From Pseudomonas sp. B21-048 (GTDB taxonomy: Bacteria > Pseudomonadota > Gammaproteobacteria > Pseudomonadales > Pseudomonadaceae), in assembly GCF_024748615.1 (NCBI RefSeq), contig NZ_CP087168.1:1798001-1862000 (forward strand): a DNA stretch of 64,000 nucleotides. The letters run 5' to 3'. The translations under genes were made by a program, and so were the position numbers. The stretch's first letter is position 1. Every line of letters begins with the position of its first letter. Of this stretch, positions 15,331-23,852 are shown piece after piece. The notes beneath the pieces are model-generated. The model worked only from the letters and a program-made list of their open reading frames with translations. It searched no databases and was not told the origin of the DNA.

Positions 15331-16077
15331 TCAGGCGCCGAAACCACCGTCGATGGTCAGGCTGGCACCCGTGATATACCCGGCTTCGGGGCCGACAAGG
15401 TAAGCGACGAAGCTGGCGATTTCTTCCACTTTGCCATAACGACCCACGGCCATCAGCGAGATCAGGCTTTCAGCGAAGTCACCGCTGGCGGGGTTCATGT
15501 CGGTGTCGACTGGGCCCGGTTGCACGTTGTTGATGGTGATACCCCGTGGGCCGAGGTCACGGGCCAGGCCTTTGGTGAGGCCGACCAGCGCCGATTTGCT
15601 CATGGCGTAAGGGCCGCCACCGGCGAAGGGCATGCGCTCGGCATTGGTGCTGCCGATGTTGATGATGCGACCGCCTTCGGTCATATGTCTGGCCGCTTCC
15701 TGGGTGGCGACGAACACACTGCGCACGTTGATGGCCAGGGTCTGATCGAAGTCTTCGAGTTTGAAGTCTTCCAGCGGTGCGACAGCCAGAACGCCGGCGT
15801 TATTGACCAGGATGTCCAGGCGCCCAAAGGCTACGACGGTGGCGTTAACGGCGTTGCGAATGGCGACAGCATCGGCGCTGTTGGCCTTGATGGCCAAGGC
15901 TTTACCGCTTGCGCGGGTGATGCTGTTTTGCAGTTCTTCGGCTTTGGCGGTGGAGCTGACGTAAGTGAAGGCAACGGTAGCGCCTTCGGCGGCCAGGCGT
16001 CTGACGATGGCGGCACCGATGCCGCGTGAACCGCCTTGAATCAGCGCTACTTTACCGCTGAGGTGTTGAGTGGTCAT
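15331..16077 (-). CDS. Short-chain dehydrogenase/reductase (SDR), 3-oxoacyl-ACP-reductase-like
   Basis: 248 aa from ATG 16077; the much longer frame reaching 16896 is antisense to the LysR gene and is not used. Classical SDR signatures are present: cofactor loop GGSRGIGAAI (residues about 16-25), NNAG (about 91), catalytic Ser in IGSTNAE (about 143) and Y-x-x-x-K in YAMSK (about 156-160), ending with ITGASLTIDGG. It would use NAD(P)H to interconvert a hydroxyl and a carbonyl; the substrate is unknown. It is transcribed divergently from a LysR regulator 124 bases away, a common arrangement in which the regulator controls the SDR, often in response to oxidants or electrophiles. Confidence 0.88.
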   Translation of the reverse strand: MTTQHLSGKVALIQGGSRGIGAAIVRRLAAEGATVAFTYVSSTAKAEELQNSITRASGKALAIKANSADAVAIRNAVNATVVAFGRLDILVNNAGVLAVAPLEDFKLEDFDQTLAINVRSVFVATQEAARHMTEGGRIINIGSTNAERMPFAGGGPYAMSKSALVGLTKGLARDLGPRGITINNVQPGPVDTDMNPASGDFAESLISLMAVGRYGKVEEIASFVAYLVGPEAGYITGASLTIDGGFGA

Positions 16078-16163
16078 GTCGATCTCCAGAAATTCAAGGC
16101 GGGCTGCCTTGTTGTTGGAGTCGAGTATCGGCCTCGCATTACCCGCCGTGTAGACCGTCATTG

Positions 16164-16193
16164 CTATAGTCTGTGTAAACCAAAAGTTTATAG
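16164..16193. promoter_or_regulatory. Candidate LysR operator between SDR and regulator
   Basis: CTATA at 16164-16168 and its complement TATAG at 16189-16193 flank the segment GTCTGTGTAAACC just upstream of the regulator start. It lies in the only shared control region of the divergent pair. The dyad is short, so this is a suggestion. Confidence 0.3.
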
Positions 16194-16201
16194 TGGCGCT
16201 T

Positions 16202-17125
16202 ATGGAAACCTTCAGCAGTATCGAATGCTTCGTACGTAGCGCCGAGGTTGGCAGCTTCGCCGAAGCTGCGCGGCGCTTGAGTCTGACGCCAGCGGCGGTG
16301 GGCAAGAGTGTCGCCAAGCTGGAGGCGCGACTGGGTGTGCGGCTGTTCCAGCGCAGCACGCGCAGCCTGACGCTGACGGAGGCCGGCCACCTGTTTCTTG
16401 GTGAAGTCAGCGCCAGCCTGCATACGATCCAGAATGCCGTGGCCAATCTGGCCAGCGCCGAAGGACGCCCGGCAGGCACGCTCAAGGTCAGTATGGGGAC
16501 GGTGTTCGGACGTTTGTACATCGTGCCGTTGCTGGGAGAGTTTCTGCAGCGCTTTCCGGCAATCAACCCGGACTGGCATTTCGACAACCGCCAGGTCGAC
16601 CTGGTCGGCCAGGGTTTCGATGCGGCGATTGGTGGCGGATTCGAACTGCCACAGGGTGTGGTGGCGCGCAAGCTGACGCCTGCCCATCGGGTGTTGGTGG
16701 CTTCAGCCGAGTACCTGGCGAAGCACGAAGCGATCCTCGACCCCGACGACCTCAAACACCACGACGGCATTTTGATACGCTCGCCACAGACGGGGCGAGT
16801 CCGTTCCTGGCAGCTGACCAGTCGCAGCCGGCTACACAACCCGCTGATGCTCAAGACGCGGATGACCATGAGCGATTCGGAAGCTGCCTGCGCCACGGCG
16901 GCTCAGGGGTTGGGCATTGCGTTGGTGAGCATGCCGTTTGCCGTGGGCTATCTGGATGCCGGAACGTTGCAGCGGGTGTTGCCTGACTGGTACGTCGACG
17001 ATGGCAACATCTCCATCTATTACTCCGAGCACAGACTGCTACCGGGAAAGACCCGGGCGTTTGTCGATTTCATTATTGAGCAGTTTGCGGAGCAGGGATT
17101 GGGAGCACGGTTTAGTGCTCTGTGA
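16202..17125 (+). CDS. LysR-family transcriptional regulator
   Basis: 307 aa. ATG 16202 was preferred over a GTG three codons upstream because METFSSIECFVRSAEVGSF is the canonical N-terminus. The winged helix-turn-helix covers residues 1-60 (FAEAARRLSLTPAAVGKSVA and LEARLGVRLFQRSTRSLTLT), followed by a LysR substrate-binding domain at about 87-295 (GTLKVSMGTVFGRLYIVPLL, QGLGIALVSMPFAV). It belongs to the subgroup of regulators placed divergently from oxidoreductases. It probably controls the neighbouring SDR gene and itself; the inducer is unknown. Confidence 0.9.
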   Translation: METFSSIECFVRSAEVGSFAEAARRLSLTPAAVGKSVAKLEARLGVRLFQRSTRSLTLTEAGHLFLGEVSASLHTIQNAVANLASAEGRPAGTLKVSMGTVFGRLYIVPLLGEFLQRFPAINPDWHFDNRQVDLVGQGFDAAIGGGFELPQGVVARKLTPAHRVLVASAEYLAKHEAILDPDDLKHHDGILIRSPQTGRVRSWQLTSRSRLHNPLMLKTRMTMSDSEAACATAAQGLGIALVSMPFAVGYLDAGTLQRVLPDWYVDDGNISIYYSEHRLLPGKTRAFVDFIIEQFAEQGLGARFSAL

Positions 17126-17150
17126 GTCTGATTCAGAACCGAGGTGCGGC

Positions 17151-17180
17151 CTTCGCGGGCGATCCGACTCGCCCGCGAAG
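17151..17180. repeat. REP palindrome (CTTCGCGGGCGA type)
   Basis: Arms CTTCGCGGGCGA and TCGCCCGCGAAG (12 bp perfect) around TCCGAC, between the convergent LysR and cysH genes. A second, GATCGCAGGCTTCGCC-type repeat fragment follows at 17227-17277. Pseudomonas REP elements typically sit at such 3' ends. Confidence 0.8.
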
Positions 17181-17278
17181 AACGATAACGCAGTCCAAAC
17201 CGCACCAGCGATTTGGTAAAGATCAAAAGATCGCAGGCTTCGCCAGCGCCTACAGGAACTGTCGCAGGCTACGATCGT

Positions 17279-18019
17279 TTAAACTTTTGATTTGCTGATA
17301 ATGTTCCCCGCATGCAGCCCGCATTCTTTCTGCGTGGCTTCTTCCCACCACCAACGACCTTCACGCTCATGCTGGTTCGGCAATACCGGACGAGTGCAAG
17401 GCTCGCAGCCGATGCTGATGAACCCGCGCTCATGCAGGCTGTTGTACGGCAGCTCCAGCATGCGGATGTAGCCCCAGATTTCTTCACTGGTCATTTGCGC
17501 CATCGGGTTGAATTTGTACAGGGTGCGTTCCGGGGTCGAAAACGCAGTGTCGATTTCCAGCACCGCGACCGCACTGCGGGTGCCCGGGCTCTGGTCTCGA
17601 CGCTGGCCGGTGGCCCACGCAGTCACGCCCGAGAGCTTGCGACGCAGCGGCTCGATCTTGCGGATGCCGCAGCACTCGCCATGGCCGTCCTTGTAGAAGC
17701 TGAACAAGCCCTTTTCCTTCACGAAGGGTTCAAGTTTGGTGTAGTCCGGCGACACCACTTCGATGTCGATCTTGTAGTGCTCGCGCACCTGTTCGATGAA
17801 GCGGTAGGTCTCGGGGTGCAAGCGGCCGGTGTCGAGGCTGAACACTTTGACGTTCTTGTTCAGCTTCCAGGCCATGTCCACCAGCACCACGTCCTCGGCG
17901 CCGCTGAAAGAGATCCACAGGTCATCGCCGAACTCGGCAAACGCGAGTTTCAGGATGTCCTGGGCGGATTTGTTGGCATAGGTCGTGGCGAGTTCCACGA
18001 CATCGAACGATGGGCTCAT
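17279..18019 (-). CDS. cysH: Assimilatory adenylyl-sulfate (APS) reductase
   Basis: 246 aa. It reduces adenosine 5'-phosphosulfate to sulfite with thioredoxin in cysteine biosynthesis. The PP-loop nucleotide-binding motif is [12 protein letters not shown] (about 37-48). The cysteine pairs CC in [13 protein letters not shown] (about 135) and C-x-x-C in [11 protein letters not shown] (about 218) bind a [4Fe-4S] cluster; together they mark the APS-specific, plant-like class rather than the PAPS reductase of enterobacteria. The E-C-G-L-H motif near the C-terminus (KECGLHAG) holds the catalytic Cys. The length is normal. It stands alone, divergent from thrH. Confidence 0.95.
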   Translation of the reverse strand: MSPSFDVVELATTYANKSAQDILKLAFAEFGDDLWISFSGAEDVVLVDMAWKLNKNVKVFSLDTGRLHPETYRFIEQVREHYKIDIEVVSPDYTKLEPFVKEKGLFSFYKDGHGECCGIRKIEPLRRKLSGVTAWATGQRRDQSPGTRSAVAVLEIDTAFSTPERTLYKFNPMAQMTSEEIWGYIRMLELPYNSLHERGFISIGCEPCTRPVLPNQHEREGRWWWEEATQKECGLHAGNIISKSKV

Positions 18020-18193
18020 CAGGGCGGCTTCCTACAGGTCGGTGGCGCTGGGCGCTCTATATGTGCCTGATGGTAACAAAATCCTGCGGTGGCTGGTGTG
18101 CCCTCTGCGTTGCGCAGAGGGGGGCGAGTCGCTAGAGTTCGGCAGTCCTTTTGCTCGCTCGACTCAATAAACAGTACAAAATGGGAGTGTCTT

Positions 18194-18811
18194 GTGGAAA
18201 TTGCCTGTCTGGATCTTGAAGGTGTGCTGGTCCCGGAAATCTGGATCGCCTTTGCCGAAAAAACCGGGATCGAATCCCTCAGGGCCACCACTCGGGACAT
18301 TCCCGACTATGACGTGTTGATGAAGCAGCGCCTGCGGATTCTCGACGAGCACGGCCTGAAACTTTCCGACATCCAGGAAGTGATCGCTACGCTCAAGCCT
18401 CTGGAAGGCGCCAGCGAGTTCGTCGACTGGCTGCGTGAGCGCTTTCAGGTGGTGATTCTATCGGACACTTTTTACGAATTCTCCCAGCCACTGATGCGTC
18501 AACTGGGCTTTCCGACCTTGCTTTGCCATCGTCTGATTACCGACGATGCCGGTCGGGTCACGGGCTATCAGTTGCGTCAGAAAGATCCCAAGCGTCAGTC
18601 GGTGTTGGCGTTCAAGAGCCTCTACTACCGGGTGATCGCGGCGGGGGATTCCTACAACGACACGACGATGCTGGGCGAAGCCGATGCCGGGATTCTGTTC
18701 CATGCGCCGGACAATGTGATTCGCGAGTTTCCACAGTTCCCGGCGGTACACAGCTTTGCGGAGTTGAAGCAGGAGTTCATCAAGGCTTCGAATAGGGCGT
18801 TGAGTCTGTAA
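18194..18811 (+). CDS. thrH: Bifunctional phosphoserine phosphatase / homoserine phosphotransferase ThrH
   Basis: 205 aa. The GTG at 18194 gives VEIACLDLEGVLVPEIW, which matches the known ThrH N-terminus (Met from GTG); an upstream in-frame start at 18089 would add 35 unrelated residues. It is a HAD-family enzyme: motif I CLDLEGVLVPE with the nucleophilic Asp, motif II VVILSDTFYEF, motif III Lys in QKDPKRQSV and motif IV AAGDSYNDTTML. ThrH dephosphorylates phosphoserine and can transfer the phosphate to homoserine, linking serine and threonine synthesis. It is monocistronic and followed by a long palindromic repeat. Confidence 0.93.
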   Translation: MEIACLDLEGVLVPEIWIAFAEKTGIESLRATTRDIPDYDVLMKQRLRILDEHGLKLSDIQEVIATLKPLEGASEFVDWLRERFQVVILSDTFYEFSQPLMRQLGFPTLLCHRLITDDAGRVTGYQLRQKDPKRQSVLAFKSLYYRVIAAGDSYNDTTMLGEADAGILFHAPDNVIREFPQFPAVHSFAELKQEFIKASNRALSL

Positions 18812-18822
18812 TTGCCGCCGCT

Positions 18823-18928
18823 GATCGTTCCCATGCTCCGCGTGGGCATGCCTCAATGGACGCTTTGCGTCCGCTTTGGGACGCGGAGCGTCCCGGGCTG
18901 CATTCCCACGCAGAGCGTGGGAACGATC
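18823..18928. repeat. Long palindromic intergenic repeat (GATCGTTCCCA type)
   Basis: GATCGTTCCCATGCTCCGCG at the left and the imperfect complement ending GTGGGAACGATC at the right, with an inner GGACGC...GCGTCC hairpin. It occupies the whole gap between the convergent thrH and pabB genes. The same element is common in fluorescent Pseudomonas genomes. Confidence 0.8.
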
Positions 18929-18938
18929 ATGGTGTCGG

Positions 18939-20276
18939 TTACAGGCCTTGCAAAGTATCGAGCAACACCTTCACCTTGGTTATCGATTCCTGATATTCCG
19001 CCTGCCAGTCCGAATCCGCGACAATCCCGCCGCCGCCCCAGCAGCACACCTGTCCATCCTTGACCAGCAAGCTGCGGATGGCGATGGAACTGTCCATCTC
19101 CCCACGCACGTCCAGATACAGCAATGAACCGCAATACAACCCTCGACGGGTCGGTTCCAGCTCATCGATGATCTGCATGGCACGAATTTTCGGTGCGCCG
19201 GTAATCGAACCGCCGGGGAAGCTGCCGGCGATCAAATCCAGCGCATCCTTGTCATCCGCCAGCTCGCCGGTAACGCTGCTCACCAGGTGATGCACGTTCG
19301 GATAGCTTTCCAGACTGAACAACTCCGGCACCCGCACCGAGCCGATGCGGCAGGTGCGGCCGAGGTCGTTGCGCAGCAGATCGACGATCATCAGGTTTTC
19401 CGCACGATCCTTGGGGCTGGCCAGCAGTTCGGTGGCGTTCGCCGCATCTTCAGCAGCAGTCAGACCGCGGGGGCGGGTGCCTTTGATCGGGCGGGTTTCG
19501 ACGTGGCGCTCGCTGACTTTGACGAAGCGCTCCGGCGACAGGCTCAGCACGGCGTCGCCGTCGGGCAGGCTCTGGAAGCCGGAAAACGGTGTCGGGCACG
19601 CCGCCCGCAGCGCGCAGTACGCGGCCCATGGATCGCCCTGGCATTGCGCGCGAAAGCGCTGGGCGAAGTTGACCTGATAGCAATCGCCGGCCTGGATGTA
19701 CTGCTGAATGCGTTCGAAGGCTTGTCGATAGTCGTCGGCGCTCAGGTCGGCATTCATCGGGCCGTCCAGTTTGAAAGGCTCGATTTGCTGAGGTGCAGGC
19801 TGAGTGAACAGTTCGATCAGGCGCCGTCGTTCGCTGTCGATCAGCGTCGGGTGGAACATCAGTTGGCTGGTGGCCAAGTGGTGATCACTGATCAGGGCCC
19901 AGTCGTACAGCCCAAAACGTGCGTCGGGCAATTGCAGGTCGTCCCGCGCCTGACTCGGCAGGTTTTCCAGATGTCGACCGAAGTCGTAGCTCAAATAGCC
20001 GATCAGGCCACCGGCGAAAGGCAGGTCGAAAGGAACAGTGGCTTCGCCGAGCCGTGTCAGATGGTCGCGAAGGCGTTGAAGGAAATGGCTGCCGCTTTCA
20101 TCCGGTAACACAGCCAGTTGTTCCAGCGGCCAGGCGCTGAGCAGGTCATAACGCCCACGCTCGGCGCTCGGCCGGCCGCTGTCGAGCAGCACGGCGCCGG
20201 GGGCATGACGAATCGCCGCAAAGTATTCGGCGGGGTTGGCACGATAGGGCAGCGGGTGTACGGAACAGGTCAACAT
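18939..20276 (-). CDS. pabB: Aminodeoxychorismate synthase component I
   Basis: 445 aa. It converts chorismate plus ammonia (from a PabA glutaminase) to 4-amino-4-deoxychorismate for folate synthesis. The C-terminal chorismate-binding domain covers about 175-440: SPERFVKVS, then PIKGTRPRG, whose Lys is diagnostic of PabB against anthranilate synthase TrpE (PIAGT-like), then RAENLMIVDLLRNDLGR, the S-V-T-G-E segment and GSITGAPKIRAMQII. The N-terminal TrpE-like region (1-150) is complete. It is not adjacent to pabA, as is usual in Pseudomonas. Confidence 0.94.
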   Translation of the reverse strand: MLTCSVHPLPYRANPAEYFAAIRHAPGAVLLDSGRPSAERGRYDLLSAWPLEQLAVLPDESGSHFLQRLRDHLTRLGEATVPFDLPFAGGLIGYLSYDFGRHLENLPSQARDDLQLPDARFGLYDWALISDHHLATSQLMFHPTLIDSERRRLIELFTQPAPQQIEPFKLDGPMNADLSADDYRQAFERIQQYIQAGDCYQVNFAQRFRAQCQGDPWAAYCALRAACPTPFSGFQSLPDGDAVLSLSPERFVKVSERHVETRPIKGTRPRGLTAAEDAANATELLASPKDRAENLMIVDLLRNDLGRTCRIGSVRVPELFSLESYPNVHHLVSSVTGELADDKDALDLIAGSFPGGSITGAPKIRAMQIIDELEPTRRGLYCGSLLYLDVRGEMDSSIAIRSLLVKDGQVCCWGGGGIVADSDWQAEYQESITKVKVLLDTLQGL

Positions 20277-20406
20277 GGGCGGGGCAGATCGGCCATCGAG
20301 GCGGGGAAGCGATTGTAGTCCTCTGCAGGATTTGCTCCTAGAGGGGATGTCGGGGATTGAACTGTTGGTGCCAGGGTTGAAAGAGTTGGTGGCTGTCAGT
20401 CAGCCT

Positions 20407-20470
20407 TCGCGGGCAAGCCTCGCTCCTACAAGGATCGGCACCATCCTGTAGGAGCGAGGCTTGCCCGCGA
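20407..20470. repeat. REP doublet, 24-bp perfect arms
   Basis: Arms at 20407-20430 and 20447-20470 are exact reverse complements (TCGCGGGCAAGCCTCGCTCC at the left). The loop AGGATCGGCACCATCC is itself partly palindromic. It lies between pabB and the ATP-grasp gene. Confidence 0.9.
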
Positions 20471-20491
20471 ATGTCGCACCTTGGTCTCGGA

Positions 20492-21478
20492 TCAACCCTC
20501 AACCGCAGGAATATGCCCAAACATTTCCTGAACGAACTCCACGCGTTCCTGCGCTGTTTCGATTATCCCGCGGGCCTGTAATTCTTCCAGTCGTGCTTCG
20601 ACCGCGTGGGTACGCAACGTCAACCCGCAATCGTTGGCGATTTGAATGTTCAACCCGGGCCGGGCGTTGAGCTCAAGAATCAGCGGCCCTTTCTCCTGGT
20701 CGAGCACCATGTCGACACCGATGTAACCCAGCCCGCACAGCTCATAACAGCCGGCAGCGAGCTTCATGAAACCATCCCAGTAGGGCAGTTGCACGCCGTC
20801 CACTGCGTTGGTGGTGTCCGGGTGTTTGTTAATGATGTTGTTCAGCCAGGTGCCACGCAATGTCAGGCCGGTGGCCAGGTCTACACCGACGCCGATGGCG
20901 CCCTGATGCAGGTTCGCCTTGCCGCCGGACTGGCGGGTCGGCAGGCGCAACATGGCCATCACCGGATAGCCCATCAGCACGATGATGCGAATGTCTGGCA
21001 CGCCTTCATAGCTGATGCTTTTGAAGATCTGGTCCGGGGTCACGCGGTACTCGATCAGCGCGCGGTCACGGTGACCGCCCAGGGAATACAGGCCGGTGAG
21101 GATGCTGGAGATATGGTGCTCGATTTCCTCATGGCTGATGATCTTGCCGGAGACCGTGCGATAGCGGCCCTCAAAGCGGTCGGCAATTACAATAATGCCG
21201 TCACCGCCGGCGCCTTGGGCCGGCTTGATCACGAAGTCGGTACGCCCGCCGATGATCTCGCCGAGGTTGTCGATCTCCTTCTCGGTGGAGATCACGCCGT
21301 ACAGTTCCGGCACATGAATGCCGGCGGCGATAGCGCGCTCCTTGGTGATGATCTTGTCATCGACGATCGGGTACAGGCTGCGCTTGTTGTACTTGAGCAC
21401 GTAGTCTGCGTTGCGCCGATTGATCCCCATGATGCCCCGGGCTTCCAGGGCTTTCCAGGTCTTCCAGAGACCGAACAT
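20492..21478 (-). CDS. Alpha-L-glutamate ligase-like ATP-grasp protein
   Basis: 328 aa. It is RimK-related: the ATP-grasp core has LNARPGLNIQIAN near the C-terminus with the Mg-binding E-L-N residues, and FVIKPAQGAGGDGIIVI (about 113-129) as nucleotide-binding lysine/glycine loop. Its start codon overlaps the stop of the upstream transmembrane gene (ATGA at 21476-21480), so the two are translationally coupled. It is the third gene of a conserved operon with a retropepsin-like protease and an inactive-transglutaminase membrane protein. By family logic it would add an amino acid or glutamate to a peptide substrate; the actual substrate is not established. I recall this operon being named rloABC in Pseudomonas osmotolerance work. 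Confidence 0.85.
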   Translation of the reverse strand: MFGLWKTWKALEARGIMGINRRNADYVLKYNKRSLYPIVDDKIITKERAIAAGIHVPELYGVISTEKEIDNLGEIIGGRTDFVIKPAQGAGGDGIIVIADRFEGRYRTVSGKIISHEEIEHHISSILTGLYSLGGHRDRALIEYRVTPDQIFKSISYEGVPDIRIIVLMGYPVMAMLRLPTRQSGGKANLHQGAIGVGVDLATGLTLRGTWLNNIINKHPDTTNAVDGVQLPYWDGFMKLAAGCYELCGLGYIGVDMVLDQEKGPLILELNARPGLNIQIANDCGLTLRTHAVEARLEELQARGIIETAQERVEFVQEMFGHIPAVEG

Positions 21479-23013
21479 CAGGCTTCAGCCTTCTTGAGAA
21501 AAGCCTTGAAACGCATCAGTTCGGTCAGGCGGTAACCGCGATAACGACCCATGGCCAGCATGAAACCCACGAGAATCAGCAGAACCGCCGGGAAGGTGAA
21601 CACGAAGTACACCAGCTCCGGCACGCTCATGATCAGGTGCGCCAGGGAGGCAGCGAACAGCGTGCCGATCGCCACTTTCATGGCATGGCCGCCACCGCGC
21701 TCTTCCCAGGTGATCGACAAGCGTTCGATGGTCATGGTCAGAATCACCATCGGGAACAGCGCCACCGACAATCCGCGTTCCAGGCCGAGTTTATGGCTGA
21801 ACAGGCTGATCGCCGCGATCAGCACCACCACGAAGGTCAGTACCACCGACAGCCTCGGCAACATTTGCAGTTTCAAATGTTCAAGGTATGAGCGCAGCGA
21901 CAGCCCCAATGCCGTGATGATCGTAAACAACACGATGCCGAAACCGAGCTGGGTTTCCCGGAAGGCGAGGGCGATCAGCACCGGAGTAAAGGTGCCAAGG
22001 GTCTGAATGCCGATCAGGTTGCGCAGGATCAGGATCACCAGCACACCGATCGGGATCATCACCATGATCATGAAAGTCTGTTGGGTTTGCAGCGGCAGGC
22101 CGTACAGCGAGTAGTCGAGGAAGTTGGCGTCGGAGTTTTCGTCGGTCAGCTTGGCCAGGCGAATGGCGTTCATTTCGCTGTTGTTCAGGCTGAAGGTGAC
22201 ATTGGCTTTTTTGCCGCCATCGACGGTGATCAGGTTTTCATCGCCCGTCCACCACAGCAAGCGGTCGGTGGGCAGGCCCTGTTCGCCGGTTTCCGGATTG
22301 AAAAACAGCCAGTCAGTGCCGTTGAAGCTGCGCAACCAGAGTTCAGGGATTTGCGGCTGATCGGCCACCAGGCGAACGGTGTGAACCTTTTCCACCGGCA
22401 CGTGGGCGATGGACAGTACCAGCTCAACGATTTTGGCTTTGTTCGCGGTGGATGGATCGCCGGCCAGCAGCAGTTTTACGTTGTCGTCGTTGAGGTTGTT
22501 GACGCGCTTGATGGCCTCACCGATGAAGGTTTCGACGTCGGCCGAATGCTGGCGGATCGGCGCGAGCAGGGCTTCGGCGGCAACTTTTTCCGGGCCTTCG
22601 ACGGTGATGCTGTCGCGGAAGGTCGGGCCTTTGACCTTGGATTTTTCGCCGCTGTAGCGCTTGGTCAGCACCAGACGGTAATAAAGGGTCTGGTTGCCCT
22701 TGGCCCGACGCGCCGACCAGGTGACCTTGCGGTTGCCGTCGACACGGTTCACCGCCACGCCGTAATTATTGGAAATGAAACTCTCGTTGAGGCTCACATA
22801 GTCGCGGCTCAGCGGTGGCACGAACATCTGGATTTTGATCGGATCCTTGGCGTTGGCGACGAACTCGACCTTGGCGTCGATGTTCCACAAGTCGTCGGTA
22901 GCGTCTTCGGTCACCGGAATTCCGAGCACGAAAATCTGATAGGCCGTAACTGAAATGCCCAACACCACCAGGATGGCGATCAGCAATTTCAGGTGGAGGG
23001 TAAGAGAGCGCAT
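21478..23013 (-). CDS. Inactive transglutaminase-domain / 7TM membrane protein (RloB-like, osmotic stress)
   Basis: 511 aa. One N-terminal transmembrane helix (about 7-28, LKLLIAILVVLGISVTAYQI) is followed by a periplasmic region of about 280 residues with a transglutaminase-like fold. That region appears to lack a convincing Cys-His-Asp catalytic triad, as the family name says. About seven helices make up the C-terminal third (from about 320: FMIMVMIPIGVLVILILRNL onward). It is co-transcribed with the upstream protease gene (5-base gap) and overlaps the downstream ligase. The family is described as an osmotic-stress tolerance membrane protein in Pseudomonas; that role is known for relatives and inferred here. 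Confidence 0.85.
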   Translation of the reverse strand: MRSLTLHLKLLIAILVVLGISVTAYQIFVLGIPVTEDATDDLWNIDAKVEFVANAKDPIKIQMFVPPLSRDYVSLNESFISNNYGVAVNRVDGNRKVTWSARRAKGNQTLYYRLVLTKRYSGEKSKVKGPTFRDSITVEGPEKVAAEALLAPIRQHSADVETFIGEAIKRVNNLNDDNVKLLLAGDPSTANKAKIVELVLSIAHVPVEKVHTVRLVADQPQIPELWLRSFNGTDWLFFNPETGEQGLPTDRLLWWTGDENLITVDGGKKANVTFSLNNSEMNAIRLAKLTDENSDANFLDYSLYGLPLQTQQTFMIMVMIPIGVLVILILRNLIGIQTLGTFTPVLIALAFRETQLGFGIVLFTIITALGLSLRSYLEHLKLQMLPRLSVVLTFVVVLIAAISLFSHKLGLERGLSVALFPMVILTMTIERLSITWEERGGGHAMKVAIGTLFAASLAHLIMSVPELVYFVFTFPAVLLILVGFMLAMGRYRGYRLTELMRFKAFLKKAEA

Positions 23014-23018
23014 TGGAA

Positions 23019-23555
23019 TTACTCTGCGGTATGTGCGTCGGTGGCGCAGGCGGGTTTGCCAGCAGCGTATTTAAGACTGGGGTCGACCAGCGCATCGAAA
23101 CGCTTGAGCGCTTCGGAGCCGATCAAGAGCGGGTATTGGAAGGCACTGCGGTCGGTCAGGTTCACTTCGATGCTGCGTAACGCCGAACCCATGCAGATAT
23201 CCAGCTCGATGACCGGACGGGCGGTGTATTTCTTGCCTTCCTCTGGGTCGTAGTCACCGGCCCGGCGCTTGATCTTGCTGACACGGGCCAGCGGTCGTTC
23301 GATGGGGTGCGAATGCGCGGCGTCGATAGCCAGATAGAAGCGCACCCAGGACTCGCCATTGCGTTTGAAACGTTTGATGTCGCGAGCACTCAGAGACGCG
23401 GTTTTCGCTCCGGTGTCGAGTTTGGCGGCGACTTGCAGATTGATGCCATCCAGCGAAGCGTACTCATTGAGGCCGTACACAGTCTTTTCCCCTGCCGCGG
23501 CGAAACCTGGCAGGCCAAAAAGACAAAGAAATGTGGTGAAGGGCTTGAGTCTCAT
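23019..23555 (-). CDS. Secreted retropepsin-like aspartic protease (formerly ATP-dependent zinc protease family)
   Basis: 178 aa with a signal peptide (about 1-22, LCLFGLPGFAAAGE). It carries the D-T-G-A motif of retropepsin folds in AAKLDTGAKTASLSARDI (about 40-57) and the second family block RPVIELDICMGSALRSIEVNL. The PF05618 family was once labelled zinc protease, but the D-T-G motif points to an aspartic mechanism. It is the first gene of the three-gene operon with a membrane protein and an ATP-grasp ligase, which suggests periplasmic processing or trimming of a peptide made by the ligase. Confidence 0.85.
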   Translation of the reverse strand: MRLKPFTTFLCLFGLPGFAAAGEKTVYGLNEYASLDGINLQVAAKLDTGAKTASLSARDIKRFKRNGESWVRFYLAIDAAHSHPIERPLARVSKIKRRAGDYDPEEGKKYTARPVIELDICMGSALRSIEVNLTDRSAFQYPLLIGSEALKRFDALVDPSLKYAAGKPACATDAHTAE

Positions 23556-23767
23556 AAATCCTGGTGCGCAGCGGTCCGTTCTTCAATTCAAGGCCCTGGC
23601 ATTGCTGCACAAGCTCCCTCGTATGCCTGTCCGTTTTTTATGACAGGCACTGCAGATGACAAGCAAATGCGGGCGGCATTCTAGCACGGTGGGTTTATGG
23701 CGCCAGCGCTGGCCGACGGCTATAACTTGAGGTGGTGCTTCCTTATGGTGCAGTGGCTTATTAGACG

Positions 23768-23779
23768 ATTGTCGACAAT
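23768..23779. promoter_or_regulatory. Operator 1 for the GntR regulator
   Basis: ATTGTCGACAAT, a perfect 12-base palindrome 74 bases before the regulator start. The core TGTCGACA recurs at 23843-23850. FadR-type GntR proteins bind such short palindromes. Confidence 0.7.
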
Positions 23780-23840
23780 ATCAATTTATTCTTTGACGTA
23801 ACCGGTCGTATTCGCTAGTTTTTGCGGCATTGGTTTTAAA

Positions 23841-23852
23841 GGTGTCGACAAT
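23841..23852. promoter_or_regulatory. Operator 2 for the GntR regulator, abutting its start codon
   Basis: GGTGTCGACAAT ends right before the ATG at 23853 and shares TGTCGACAAT with operator 1. The two centres are 73 bases apart, about seven helical turns, so looping is possible. Binding here would block initiation of the whole prp operon. Confidence 0.7.

Noticed and set aside
15331-16896. 521-aa version of the SDR protein with a long N-terminal extension
   Set aside because: The extra 273 residues are antisense to the LysR gene; the true SDR starts at 16077.
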